Source: Clostridia bacterium
GTDB lineage: Bacteria > Bacillota_A > Clostridia > Christensenellales > CAG-138
NCBI GenBank assembly: GCA_017556125.1
Contig: JAFZCW010000013.1
Span: 1-15,439, forward strand
DNA length: 15,439 bases
Direction of reading: 5' to 3'
Of this stretch, positions 7,302 to 14,218 are shown piece after piece. A program made the position numbers and the translations under genes. The notes beneath the pieces are model-generated. The model was not told the DNA's origin, did no database searches, and was given only the letters and a program-made list of their open reading frames with translations. The stretch's first letter is position 1. Every line of letters begins with the position of its first letter.

Positions 7302-8866
7302 CTGTATTTCCTCATGTCGATTTCTTTTCCGCCCACAAAAACGTGCTCGATTCCGGTGCAGCGGGCATTGCCTTTTTCATACGTGGATGTATCCCGGAAG
7401 TTGTCAAGATCCAGAAGCAGCACGTCGGCATCCTTGCCGTCCTGCAGGAAGCCTTTGCCGTCGAGCCGCAGGAATTCGGCCGTCAGGCCGGTCATGCGGT
7501 GGATCGCCTGTTCCGGGGTGCAGATGTGCGTGTCCTCCGTCAGCAGGCGGAAGGCGCGCGGCATGGAGCCGAACGAACGCGGGTGCGGGTTTTCGTTGGC
7601 GAGCCCGATGAGCCCGTCGGTTCCGATCGCGCAGAAGGGATGCTCAAAGAAGCGGTACACGTCCTCCTTGTTCAGGTGGAAGTAGATCCCCAGGCCGAGC
7701 CCATGGTTTTTCAGCAGGATCTGGCGGTACGCCTCGAATGGACTGACGCCGATCTCCCTGGCGTAATCCGAGATGAATTTGCTTTCGGCGTCATGGAATT
7801 CCGGGCAGGAGGACACGAACGTGCCCGAGTAACCGCCCGCGTTGTAGATATAGTTGTCATAATTGGATTTACGCCCGATCTCTTCCTCGATCTTGGCGCT
7901 TTCCACCGGATCCTCCAGCGCTTTCAGAATGCCGGGCAGCCCCTCCGTCTGATATCTCGGGGGAATGGACACGTTCAGCGAAGTGTTTCCGGCGAAATAC
8001 GGATAGTTGTCCATCAGGATCCTGAGGCCGCTGTCCATCGCGCGGTTCACGTCGTCGAGAATGGTAACGGATTTTCCCCAGTTGTCCCTTCCGGCGGTCT
8101 TCATATGCGAATCGCAGAGGGGAACGCCCGCTTCCGTGGCAAGCCGGATCGATTCTCTTCTTGCCTCGATGACGTGATCGCCCTCGTTGCGGGGATGGGT
8201 GGCGTAAACGCCGCCTTCCTCGGCCACGACGCGGAGCAGTTCCAGGATCTCCTCGTTTGAGGCAAACCGGCAGGGAGAATAGACGAGGCCGGAAGAGAGG
8301 CCCAGTGCGCCTTCCCGGAGGCAGCGCCTCAGCATGTCCTTCATGCGCTTGAGTTCGGTCGCGTCGGGCTTTCTGTCTTCAAAACCCATGGCCCACAGAC
8401 GGAGAGAACCCAGACCGACGAGGGAATACGTCTTGACGGGGTTGTCCAGCGTGTCGACCCACCGGAAGAACGTGCCGGCGCTTTCGCAGGCCTCCGCGTT
8501 TTCCGGCATATCCGGGTGCGGCGCGATGCCGCCGATAAAATTCGAGAACACCCGGTAGGATTCGGGGTCCGGTTCGCACGGGAACATGGAAAAACTGCAC
8601 TGGCCGGTGATCTGCGTGGTGATCCCCTGCGTGATCTTGCTCGCGGTCGCATACGTTCCCGCCATGGTAAGATCGCCGTGGGAGTGCGTATCGATGAAGC
8701 CGGGCACAGCGGTAAGACCGGTGCCGTCCAGAACCGTTTTCGCATCAGCCGGCGGTTCAGGCGTATGGAAAATGCGCAGCTTGCCTTTTTCCATTCCGAC
8801 GGCGCCGATGAACGCCTTGGCGCCGGTGCCGTCCATGATCGTGACGTTTTTGATCAGGATATCCAT
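7298..8866 (-). CDS. D-aminoacylase-type amidohydrolase (N-acyl-D-amino-acid deacylase family)
   Basis: The 522-aa protein belongs to the metal-dependent amidohydrolase superfamily, in the D-aminoacylase group (COG3653 type). It probably hydrolyses an amide or cyclic amide bond in the cytoplasm. Metal and catalytic positions of the group can be traced: PGFIDTHSHGD (His61, His63), TGQCSFS (Cys90, the bridging ligand position), YATHPRNEGD (His224), DSHMKTAG (His254) and IGTDG (Asp417, catalytic). ALGLSSGLVYSP and DNYPYFAGNTSL are also typical. The C-terminal strands (DGKDADVLLLDLDN) complete the composite beta domain. It is somewhat longer than typical D-aminoacylases (about 480-500 aa). It is the first gene of an operon with the PfkB kinase (4-nt overlap) and YfcE. 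The nearest SD (GAGAGG, 8882-8887) is 15 nt from the ATG, unusually far. The true substrate, such as an N-acyl-D-amino acid or a nucleobase derivative, cannot be decided from sequence. Confidence 0.88.
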   Translation of the reverse strand: MDILIKNVTIMDGTGAKAFIGAVGMEKGKLRIFHTPEPPADAKTVLDGTGLTAVPGFIDTHSHGDLTMAGTYATASKITQGITTQITGQCSFSMFPCEPDPESYRVFSNFIGGIAPHPDMPENAEACESAGTFFRWVDTLDNPVKTYSLVGLGSLRLWAMGFEDRKPDATELKRMKDMLRRCLREGALGLSSGLVYSPCRFASNEEILELLRVVAEEGGVYATHPRNEGDHVIEARRESIRLATEAGVPLCDSHMKTAGRDNWGKSVTILDDVNRAMDSGLRILMDNYPYFAGNTSLNVSIPPRYQTEGLPGILKALEDPVESAKIEEEIGRKSNYDNYIYNAGGYSGTFVSSCPEFHDAESKFISDYAREIGVSPFEAYRQILLKNHGLGLGIYFHLNKEDVYRFFEHPFCAIGTDGLIGLANENPHPRSFGSMPRAFRLLTEDTHICTPEQAIHRMTGLTAEFLRLDGKGFLQDGKDADVLLLDLDNFRDTSTYEKGNARCTGIEHVFVGGKEIDMRKYR

Positions 8867-8873
8867 TTTACAG

Positions 8874-8894
8874 TCAGATTTCCTCTCCGTTCAT
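8874..8894 (-). other. Six-codon upstream mini-ORF
   Basis: On the minus strand an ATG at 8894 opens a six-codon frame (MNGEEI) that stops at 8874, 7 nt before the amidohydrolase start. The only SD-like sequence for the amidohydrolase (GAGAGG) lies inside it. It begins only a few nucleotides after the predicted transcription start. It may be chance or a tiny leader peptide. Confidence 0.2.
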
Positions 8895-8907
8895 TTGTAA
8901 TACCAGA

Positions 8908-8936
8908 ATTATAGCATGCTTCCCATCCGATGACAC
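8908..8936 (-). promoter_or_regulatory. Promoter of the amidohydrolase-kinase-yfcE operon
   Basis: On the minus strand a perfect TATAAT (8908-8913) has an extended -10 TG one base upstream. GTGTCA (8931-8936), a 4/6 match to the -35 consensus, lies 17 bp away. It sits just past the terminator of the zinc-ribbon gene, which supports an independent operon with a leader of about 35 nt. Confidence 0.7.
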
Positions 8937-8981
8937 GTCCGGCAGAAAAAGAATCGAACCCTTCAGGCGGTTTTTGGCAGA

Positions 8982-9009
8982 CAAAAAAGGGACATCGAAG
9001 ATGTCCCTT
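8982..9009 (-). terminator. Intrinsic terminator of the zinc-ribbon gene
   Basis: On the minus strand a perfect 10-bp stem (AAGGGACATC / GATGTCCCTT) with a TTC loop is followed by a run of T (TTTTTTGT). It lies 14 nt after the stop at 9024. Confidence 0.92.
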
Positions 9010-9023
9010 GAAACGGATGCTCC

Positions 9024-9470
9024 TCAGGAGAATTTCTTGATCATTTCGGAAATGCCGGGTCCCCAGTAATGCGCGATCAAGATCGAGCTGACGACCATGA
9101 TCAGCAGCGTGACGAGCGCCAGAACGAGGACCGCCCTCGCAAAGGACTGCTTGACGCGTTTTTTCGCGACACCGAAGCTCCAGAGAATGACCAGGATGAC
9201 ATTTACCAGCGGAATACTCAGAAGAATCAGGATTCCGATCCAGCCCCACGTGCCGATCGTTGCCCACGGGCTGTCTTTGGCCGGCATCGGATACGTATCG
9301 GGATCAACGGACGGTTTTTCCGCAGGCTGTTCCGAAACGGCGGGAACGGCTGCGACGGGAACGGCCGGTTCGGCAGTTTCCGGTTCGGGCGCGGTTCCGA
9401 TATATTTTCCGCATTCCGTGCAGAAGCGCGTTTCCTCAGGCTGCTGTGCGCCGCAATATGGACAAGTCAT
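9024..9470 (-). CDS. Zinc-ribbon membrane protein, function unknown
   Basis: The 148-aa product starts with a four-cysteine zinc ribbon (Cys3, Cys6, Cys17, Cys20 in CPYC and CTEC). A Pro/Ala/Glu-rich flexible linker follows (about 26-66), then two membrane segments at about 74-99 and 112-133 joined by a basic loop (KKRVK). The segment LLSIPLVNVILVILWSFG is common in small membrane proteins of Bacillota. The zinc ribbon is probably cytoplasmic, but the topology is inferred. The start is well supported by AGGAGG (9479-9484) 8 nt upstream. The gene has its own promoter at 9501-9530 and its own terminator, so it appears monocistronic, although no terminator is visible after pheT and read-through is possible. 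I do not recognise a specific function. Confidence 0.85.
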   Translation of the reverse strand: MTCPYCGAQQPEETRFCTECGKYIGTAPEPETAEPAVPVAAVPAVSEQPAEKPSVDPDTYPMPAKDSPWATIGTWGWIGILILLSIPLVNVILVILWSFGVAKKRVKQSFARAVLVLALVTLLIMVVSSILIAHYWGPGISEMIKKFS

Positions 9471-9500
9471 GAAATCATCCTCCTGTCTTTATGTGCAATC

Positions 9501-9530
9501 AGTATACTCCCAATTCAATGATTCCGTCAA
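9501..9530 (-). promoter_or_regulatory. Promoter of the zinc-ribbon gene
   Basis: On the minus strand TTGACG (9525-9530) and TATACT (9501-9506) are separated by 18 bp. The -35 starts 6 nt after the pheT stop, and the leader to the ATG at 9470 is about 25 nt. Confidence 0.65.
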
Positions 9531-9536
9531 TTCGGG

Positions 9537-11936
9537 TTAACGGCGGAGCATGGCGCCGTGCGCCTCGAGATTGGCGATGATCGCGTCCATGGCTGCGTGG
9601 ATCTCCTCGTCGGTCAGCGTATGGTCGTCCGACCGGAGGGTAAACGTGTAGGCCATGCTCTTCATTCCCGCCGGGATCCCGATGCCGGCGTAGACATCGA
9701 AGAGTTCCACGTCCGAAATGGTGCAGTTCGCTTCCGTATCAAGAATGATCCTGGAAACGGCGGCGTTTTCGGTGCGGTCATCCACGACGACGGCCAGATC
9801 CCTCTGGACGACGGGGAATCTCGGGAGGGGTATGAATTTCTTGACGCCCGTACTTGCCGCCATCAGGGCGGATACGGACAGCTCGGCCATATAGACCGGG
9901 CAGTCAAGGTCCCATTTTTCCGCTATATCGGGATGCAGGCGGCCGATTTCACCGAGAACGGTGCTCTGATCGGACGCAAGGATCAGCGCTGCCTGCCCGG
10001 GCTGGAAATAGGGCCGTTCGGCGGCGCGGAAGACCGTCCCGGGGACGGAGCACGCTTCGAACAGCGTTTCTATGGTTCCCTTCAGGGAGAAGAAGTCTTC
10101 GGAATCGGAGAAATAAATGATTCCGAGCTTTTTCTGCTCCTCGGGCAGTGTGTCGTTGTTGTCAAAATGGACATTTCCGACCTCGAAGAAGCGCGTCTGT
10201 GCCGTATGCCGGTTCCAGTTTCTTGCCGCGGAGTCCAGCATGCCCATGTACAGGGTCGTGCGCATCAGGCTCTGGTCCTCTCCGAACGGGTTCATGATCC
10301 GCACCGCTTCGCGCATGGGGTCATCCTCGGCGATCCTGAGCGCGTCAAGCGCAGCCGGGCCCGTGAAATTGTAGTTATACATTTCATACGCGCCCTGCGC
10401 TGCCATCGTATCCTTGACCAGATCCTCAAACGCGAATTCCGGTCCGATCCCGCCGCGGAACGTATCGCCGCGCATGAGGGTCGGCTCGATCTTATAGTAC
10501 CCGTAGAGACGCGCGATCTCCTCGGCGATATCCCAGTCCGCTTCGATCCCGCTTTCGATATCCGTGCGGAAATGGGGGATTGTCAGGGCAAGACGGTTCT
10601 GTCCGGGCACGGAGGAAATGCAGATGGTCTTCAGCATGTCCGACATTTCCTGAGGCGTGAAATCCGTAGCAAGGATCCGGTTGACGTGATCCGTGTCGAT
10701 CTCAACGGTCCGGTCCTCCAGGGACACGGCGCAGACGTCGATCGTTTTGCCGATCACGGTGCCCGCGTGAAGCTCCTCGATGAGCTCGATGGCCCGGTCC
10801 AGGGCGAGTCCTGCGTTGACGGGTTCGACGCCCTTGATGAAGTGCGCGGCCGCGTCCGTCGTATGGCGGAGCATCCGGGATGTCCTGCGGATGTTGCTGC
10901 TCTTGAAGACGGCGGATTCAAACAGGACGGCTTTTGTGTTTTCCGTGATCTCGGAATTCAGCCCGCCCATGACGCCCGCGATGCCGACGCCCTTTTCCGG
11001 ATCGGCGATCAGGAGCATCCCGGGATCCACGGCGCGCTGCTTTTCGTCCAGGGTCGTGACGATCTCGTTTTCATACGCGTTGCGGACAACGATGTGGCCG
11101 TCCTTGACGCAGGACAGATCGAACGCGTGCATCGGATGGCCGTATTCGACCATGACGTAGTTCGTGATATCCACGATATTATTGATCGGGCGGAGTCCGA
11201 CGCTCCTCAGCTTTTTCTGCATCCAGGCCGGGGAGGGTTCGATGCGGATGTCCGTCACGACGCGCGCCGTATACCGCGGGCACAGGTCCGTGTTCTTGAC
11301 CGTGACGCTCGCGTAATCGGATTCATTTCCGGTTCCCTCCACGGGACGGATCGCGGGCTCGCGGAACGTCTGCCCGAGCGCGGCCGCCGCTTCGCGGCAG
11401 ATCCCGATGATGGAGGCGCAGTCGGGGCGGTTGGGCGTCAGCTCGATATCGAATACGACGCTGTCAAGGCCGACAGCCTCCTGGATCGTCTGGCCGAGGG
11501 GGTGGTCTTCTTTCAGGATCAGGATCCCGTTGACTTCGCTTCCCGGATAGTCGGCGTCGGTAAGGCCGAGTTCGCCTCCGGAGCACAGCATCCCGTAGCT
11601 TTCGACGCCGCGCATGTTGACCTTCGTCATTTCGTGGCCGGACAGAACGGCGCCGACCACCGCGACGGGGACAAGGTCACCCTTGGACACATTCTGCGCG
11701 CCGGTGACGATCTGGAGGACTTCCTTTCCGATATCGATCGCGCAGATGTGGAGATGATCCGAATTCTCATGGCGGCGGATATCAAGCACCCTGCCGACGA
11801 CAACGCCGGAGACGCCCGGCATTTCGGGATCGACGGAAGCCATTTCGAAACCGCGCCACATCAGTTTTTCCACAAATTCATCGACTGTGACGTTGAAATC
11901 CACATATTCTTTCAGCCATCTGAGCGGTAATTTCAT
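9537..11936 (-). CDS. pheT: Phenylalanine--tRNA ligase beta subunit
   Basis: This is the beta chain of the alpha2-beta2 phenylalanyl-tRNA synthetase, which charges tRNA-Phe in the cytoplasm; the beta chain carries editing and tRNA-contact domains. The 799-aa length is normal for the bacterial long form. Domains run in the expected order: an N-terminal strand-helix unit, an EMAP-type tRNA-binding OB fold (about 41-155, with VVVGRVLDIRRHENSDHLHI), the B3/B4 editing region beginning near ELTPNRPDC (165-173), NYVMVEYGHPMHAFDL, the B5 and catalytic-like core, and a C-terminal ferredoxin-like anticodon-binding domain (about 705-799, starting near RFPVVQRDLAVVV). The ATG at 11936 has a strong SD AAGGAGG (11946-11952) that overlaps the pheS stop. 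Only 17 nt separate it from pheS, so the two are one operon under the T-box. Confidence 0.98.
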   Translation of the reverse strand: MKLPLRWLKEYVDFNVTVDEFVEKLMWRGFEMASVDPEMPGVSGVVVGRVLDIRRHENSDHLHICAIDIGKEVLQIVTGAQNVSKGDLVPVAVVGAVLSGHEMTKVNMRGVESYGMLCSGGELGLTDADYPGSEVNGILILKEDHPLGQTIQEAVGLDSVVFDIELTPNRPDCASIIGICREAAAALGQTFREPAIRPVEGTGNESDYASVTVKNTDLCPRYTARVVTDIRIEPSPAWMQKKLRSVGLRPINNIVDITNYVMVEYGHPMHAFDLSCVKDGHIVVRNAYENEIVTTLDEKQRAVDPGMLLIADPEKGVGIAGVMGGLNSEITENTKAVLFESAVFKSSNIRRTSRMLRHTTDAAAHFIKGVEPVNAGLALDRAIELIEELHAGTVIGKTIDVCAVSLEDRTVEIDTDHVNRILATDFTPQEMSDMLKTICISSVPGQNRLALTIPHFRTDIESGIEADWDIAEEIARLYGYYKIEPTLMRGDTFRGGIGPEFAFEDLVKDTMAAQGAYEMYNYNFTGPAALDALRIAEDDPMREAVRIMNPFGEDQSLMRTTLYMGMLDSAARNWNRHTAQTRFFEVGNVHFDNNDTLPEEQKKLGIIYFSDSEDFFSLKGTIETLFEACSVPGTVFRAAERPYFQPGQAALILASDQSTVLGEIGRLHPDIAEKWDLDCPVYMAELSVSALMAASTGVKKFIPLPRFPVVQRDLAVVVDDRTENAAVSRIILDTEANCTISDVELFDVYAGIGIPAGMKSMAYTFTLRSDDHTLTDEEIHAAMDAIIANLEAHGAMLRR

Positions 11937-11953
11937 ATCTGTTTCCCTCCTTC

Positions 11954-12982
11954 TCAGAACTGACGCAGGAAGCGGGCGTCGTTTTCATACTCGAGCCGGA
12001 TATCCGATATGCCGTACTTCAGGCTCGCCACACGGTCCACGCCGACGCCGAACGCGAGCGCGGTCCATTCCTTCGGATCCAGTCCGCAGTTTTCCAGTTC
12101 GTGCGGGTTGGTGATGCCGCAGCCGAGGATCTCGATCCAGCCGGTTCCCTTGCAGACGCGGCAGCCTTTTCCGCCGCAGATCGTGCAGCTCATGTCCATC
12201 TCCGCCGAAGGTTCCGTGAAGGGGAAGTAGGACGGGCGCAGACGCGTTCTGACCTCGTCGCCGAACACGGCGCGGACGAACGTGTCGAGCGTTCCCTTCA
12301 GATCGCCCAGCGTCAGCCCCTTGTCCACGATAAAGCCCTCTATCTGCATGAAGACGGGGGAATGGGAGGCGTCGACCTCATCCACGCGGAACACGCGACC
12401 GGGCATGATCAGACGGAACGGGGGCTTCACGGACTTCAGCGCGCGGATCTCGCACGGAGACGTATGCGTGCGGAGCACGACGTTCTCATTGATATAGAAC
12501 GTGTCCTGCATGTCGCGCGCGGGATGGTCCGGCGGCAGATTCAGCAGCGTGAAATTGTTCTCGTCCAGCTCGATCTCGGGTCCCCCGAACAGGGAGAAGC
12601 CCATCCCGACCAGAGCGTCCCGGATCTCCCGGTAGGTCTGCGTCATGGGATGAATGCGGCCGGTCGGGAGCGTATGCCTGCCGGGCGCGGTGACGTCCAC
12701 GCGCTCCAGCTCGAACTTTGCCTGCTGCGCAGCCCGCAGAAGGATCTCTCTGCGCTCGCTCAGAGCGGATTCAAGCGCCTGTTTGACCCGGTTGGCCTCC
12801 TTGCCGACGGCGGCGCGCTCCTGCGGATCCATCTTGCCCATGGTGCGAAGGATCGAGGTGAGATTGCCGTTTTTTCCGAAGACCGATACACGGAGCTGAT
12901 CCAGTTCCTCCAGGGATTTGCGGGATTTCAGCTCCGCCAGTGCCTGTTCACGGATTTCTTCCAGAGAATCCAGTACTGACAT
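11954..12982 (-). CDS. pheS: Phenylalanine--tRNA ligase alpha subunit
   Basis: This is the catalytic alpha chain of phenylalanyl-tRNA synthetase, a class II enzyme. The 342-aa product from the ATG at 12982 matches the usual length (about 340). It has an N-terminal coiled-coil arm (about 1-90), TSPCEIRAL (175-183), motif 2 FRVDEVDASHSPVFMQIEGF (198-217), the Phe-pocket segment PSYFPFTEPSAEMD (250-263), a CGGKGCRVCKGTGWIEILG block (269-287) and motif 3 GVGVDRVASLKYGISDIR (312-329). I chose 12982 because GAGGAGG (12988-12994) lies 5 nt upstream. An in-frame ATG at 13033 would add 17 residues, but it lies inside the T-box terminator and would be translated from attenuator sequence. The residue before motif 3 (TALAFGVGVDR) varies slightly from the common SGFAFGMGIER, without loss of the arginine. 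Confidence 0.97.
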   Translation of the reverse strand: MSVLDSLEEIREQALAELKSRKSLEELDQLRVSVFGKNGNLTSILRTMGKMDPQERAAVGKEANRVKQALESALSERREILLRAAQQAKFELERVDVTAPGRHTLPTGRIHPMTQTYREIRDALVGMGFSLFGGPEIELDENNFTLLNLPPDHPARDMQDTFYINENVVLRTHTSPCEIRALKSVKPPFRLIMPGRVFRVDEVDASHSPVFMQIEGFIVDKGLTLGDLKGTLDTFVRAVFGDEVRTRLRPSYFPFTEPSAEMDMSCTICGGKGCRVCKGTGWIEILGCGITNPHELENCGLDPKEWTALAFGVGVDRVASLKYGISDIRLEYENDARFLRQF

Positions 12983-12987
12983 GTTTA

Positions 12988-12994
12988 CCTCCTC
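12988..12994 (-). promoter_or_regulatory. Ribosome binding site deciding the pheS start
   Basis: GAGGAGG on the minus strand is 5 nt upstream of the ATG at 12982, downstream of the T-box terminator. It supports the 342-aa PheS over a longer in-frame start at 13033. Confidence 0.9.
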
Positions 12995-13008
12995 ATACGA
13001 ATCAATTG

Positions 13009-13045
13009 AAATAAGAAAACGCCTCATCCGCAAGGGACGAAGCGT
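13009..13045 (-). terminator. T-box attenuator (conditional terminator)
   Basis: An 11-bp stem on the minus strand (ACGCTTCGTCC / GGATGAGGCGT, including two G-U pairs) with a 5-nt loop is followed by TTTTCTTATTT. It overlaps the 3' half of the antiterminator, so the two structures are mutually exclusive. Confidence 0.92.
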
Positions 13046-13220
13046 CGTGGTACCACCCTCATTTGCTCCGGAAACGCTGTTCCGAAACCTTTTGGCTGTA
13101 ACGGGCCTGCCCGTTGCCGGCTACTTATTGGTTCACCGGCACCGCTCCGGGACGAACTCTGCAGACTGACCGTATTCCTGCGCCGCTTTCAGCAGCTGCG
13201 GCGCTCTCTGACAGGAACGG
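13009..13220 (-). promoter_or_regulatory. Phenylalanine-specific T-box riboswitch controlling pheST
   Basis: Read on the minus strand, the leader has all main T-box parts. The base of stem I pairs CCGTTCC (13214-13220) with GGAGCGG (13142-13148). It encloses the AGAGAG motif and a GCGCCGC/GCGGCGC hairpin whose loop contains GCTGAAA. The specifier codon TTC (Phe, 13154-13156) sits in GAGTTCGTCCCGG. Hairpins GCCGG/CCGGC and AACGGG/CCCGTT follow. The T-box core AGGGTGGTACCACG (13046-13059) presents TGGT, complementary to ACCA of tRNA-Phe with discriminator A. An intrinsic terminator follows (13019-13045). Uncharged tRNA-Phe should stabilise the antiterminator and switch on pheST. Confidence 0.96.
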
Positions 13221-13252
13221 AAAGTCATTTTTCCTTTCTTCGCGGTTATCGG

Positions 13253-14218
13253 TTATTTTATCACTGCAGCCGATACACCGTCAAGCGTAATGTGAACGGT
13301 GCCGGCATCCTCCGTCAGAAGGATCTGCGCGCCGAGACCGGACAGGTCCCGGATGACGGAATCGGCGGGCATATTGTTTTTTCCGCAGGAAATGACCGCG
13401 ATTTTCGGCTTGACGGCCGCGAGGAATTTGGCGCCCGACGCGTCCGCGTCACCGTGATCGCCGACCTGAAGGACATCCGCTTTGAGCATGTGATTCGGCA
13501 GCGCCTTCACGGCGAGACGCTCCGCGGGTTTCTGCGCGTCGCTCGCGAGCAGGATGGCGGTGGATCCGAAAGAGACGTGCAGCATGATGCTGAGGTCTTT
13601 TTCGCCGGCGTATGCCGCGTCGAAGGGGGAAACGATCCTGAGCTCCGTAAGGTCTGACCACGGAAGAACCGACGTGAAGCTGGCACGGACCGCGGAGACG
13701 GGAATGCCCAGCGCGTTAAGCGCGGTCAGCAGCGGTACCGCTTCCTGCGACGCCATGCATTCCTCCGTCATCAGACAGAGGTCGGCAGGACATTCGGAAA
13801 GCACGGCGGGCAGCCCGCCGATATGCTTTTTGTCGGCTGTTGTTGCGAACACGAGATCGAACCGCTCGATCCCCGCCTCCCGGATCGCCTTGAGGACCCT
13901 GTCCGCGTCGTCCGCGCTTCCCGCGTCGGCCAGAAGGGTCTTTCCGTCAGAGCAGCGGAGAACGGTGCAGTTTCCGTTGCCGACGTCGACGAACCAGGCG
14001 TCAAGATAAGCCGGACTGCCGTCCGTTCCGAGGACCGGCGTGGCGGAGGGCAGGGAGGTCTGCCCGGCGTGCTCGGCCGCGGGATCCGAGGGGGAAAGAT
14101 AATGAAAGACCAGAAGAAGAACGGACCCTGTGAGAAGGAGGGCGACCAGAACGGGAAGAAACCAGGACGGGAGGACCGGCCTTTTTTTCTCTTCCGGATC
14201 AAAACTGTCACTGTTCAT
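13253..14218 (-). CDS. Membrane-anchored ComEC-like metallo-beta-lactamase-fold protein with degenerate metal site
   Basis: The 321-aa product has a short charged N-terminus, one membrane segment (about 19-40), a Ser/Pro-rich linker and then a domain resembling the metallo-beta-lactamase (MBL) domain of ComEC and related secreted hydrolases. Family strands are FVDVGNGNCTVL (76-87), GKTLLADAG (92-100), KHIGGL (131-136), ILLASDAQKPAE (222-233), ADVLQVGDHGD (247-257), PKIAVISCG (271-279) and LTEDAGTVHI (301-310). The usual HxHxDH motif is replaced by TxDxKH (Thr127, Asp129, Lys131, His132). The usual HHGS is DHGD (254-257), and the late His after the ISCG strand is absent. Asp227 remains. It is probably outside the membrane and inactive as a standard zinc hydrolase, or uses another site. 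The ATG overlaps the end of the upstream glycosyltransferase by 11 nt, with GGGAGG 11 nt upstream, so the two are likely coupled. The gene is intact with no frameshift. Confidence 0.82.
   Translation of the reverse strand: MNSDSFDPEEKKRPVLPSWFLPVLVALLLTGSVLLLVFHYLSPSDPAAEHAGQTSLPSATPVLGTDGSPAYLDAWFVDVGNGNCTVLRCSDGKTLLADAGSADDADRVLKAIREAGIERFDLVFATTADKKHIGGLPAVLSECPADLCLMTEECMASQEAVPLLTALNALGIPVSAVRASFTSVLPWSDLTELRIVSPFDAAYAGEKDLSIMLHVSFGSTAILLASDAQKPAERLAVKALPNHMLKADVLQVGDHGDADASGAKFLAAVKPKIAVISCGKNNMPADSVIRDLSGLGAQILLTEDAGTVHITLDGVSAAVIK
13255..13284 (-). promoter_or_regulatory. Promoter of the T-box leader and pheST
   Basis: On the minus strand TTGACG (13279-13284) and TAAAAT (13255-13260), with an extended -10 TG, are 18 bp apart. 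The promoter lies entirely within the last codons of the upstream ComEC-like gene, whose stop is at 13253-13255. It gives a leader of about 265 nt before pheS. Confidence 0.65.

Noticed and set aside
8945..8970. A T-arm-like sequence (GGGTTCGATTC on the minus strand) suggesting a tRNA or tRNA remnant
   Set aside because: A weak 5-bp T-stem can be drawn, but no matching acceptor, anticodon or D arm and no CCA end are present.
9558..11930. A 790-codon open frame on the plus strand
   Set aside because: It lies exactly opposite pheT, whose domains are clear throughout. The antisense frame is open because of codon bias and shows no recognisable domain.
12983..13033. A 17-codon N-terminal extension of PheS
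   Set aside because: The extension is encoded by the T-box terminator and its T-run. The ATG at 12982 has a near-perfect SD and gives the normal PheS length.
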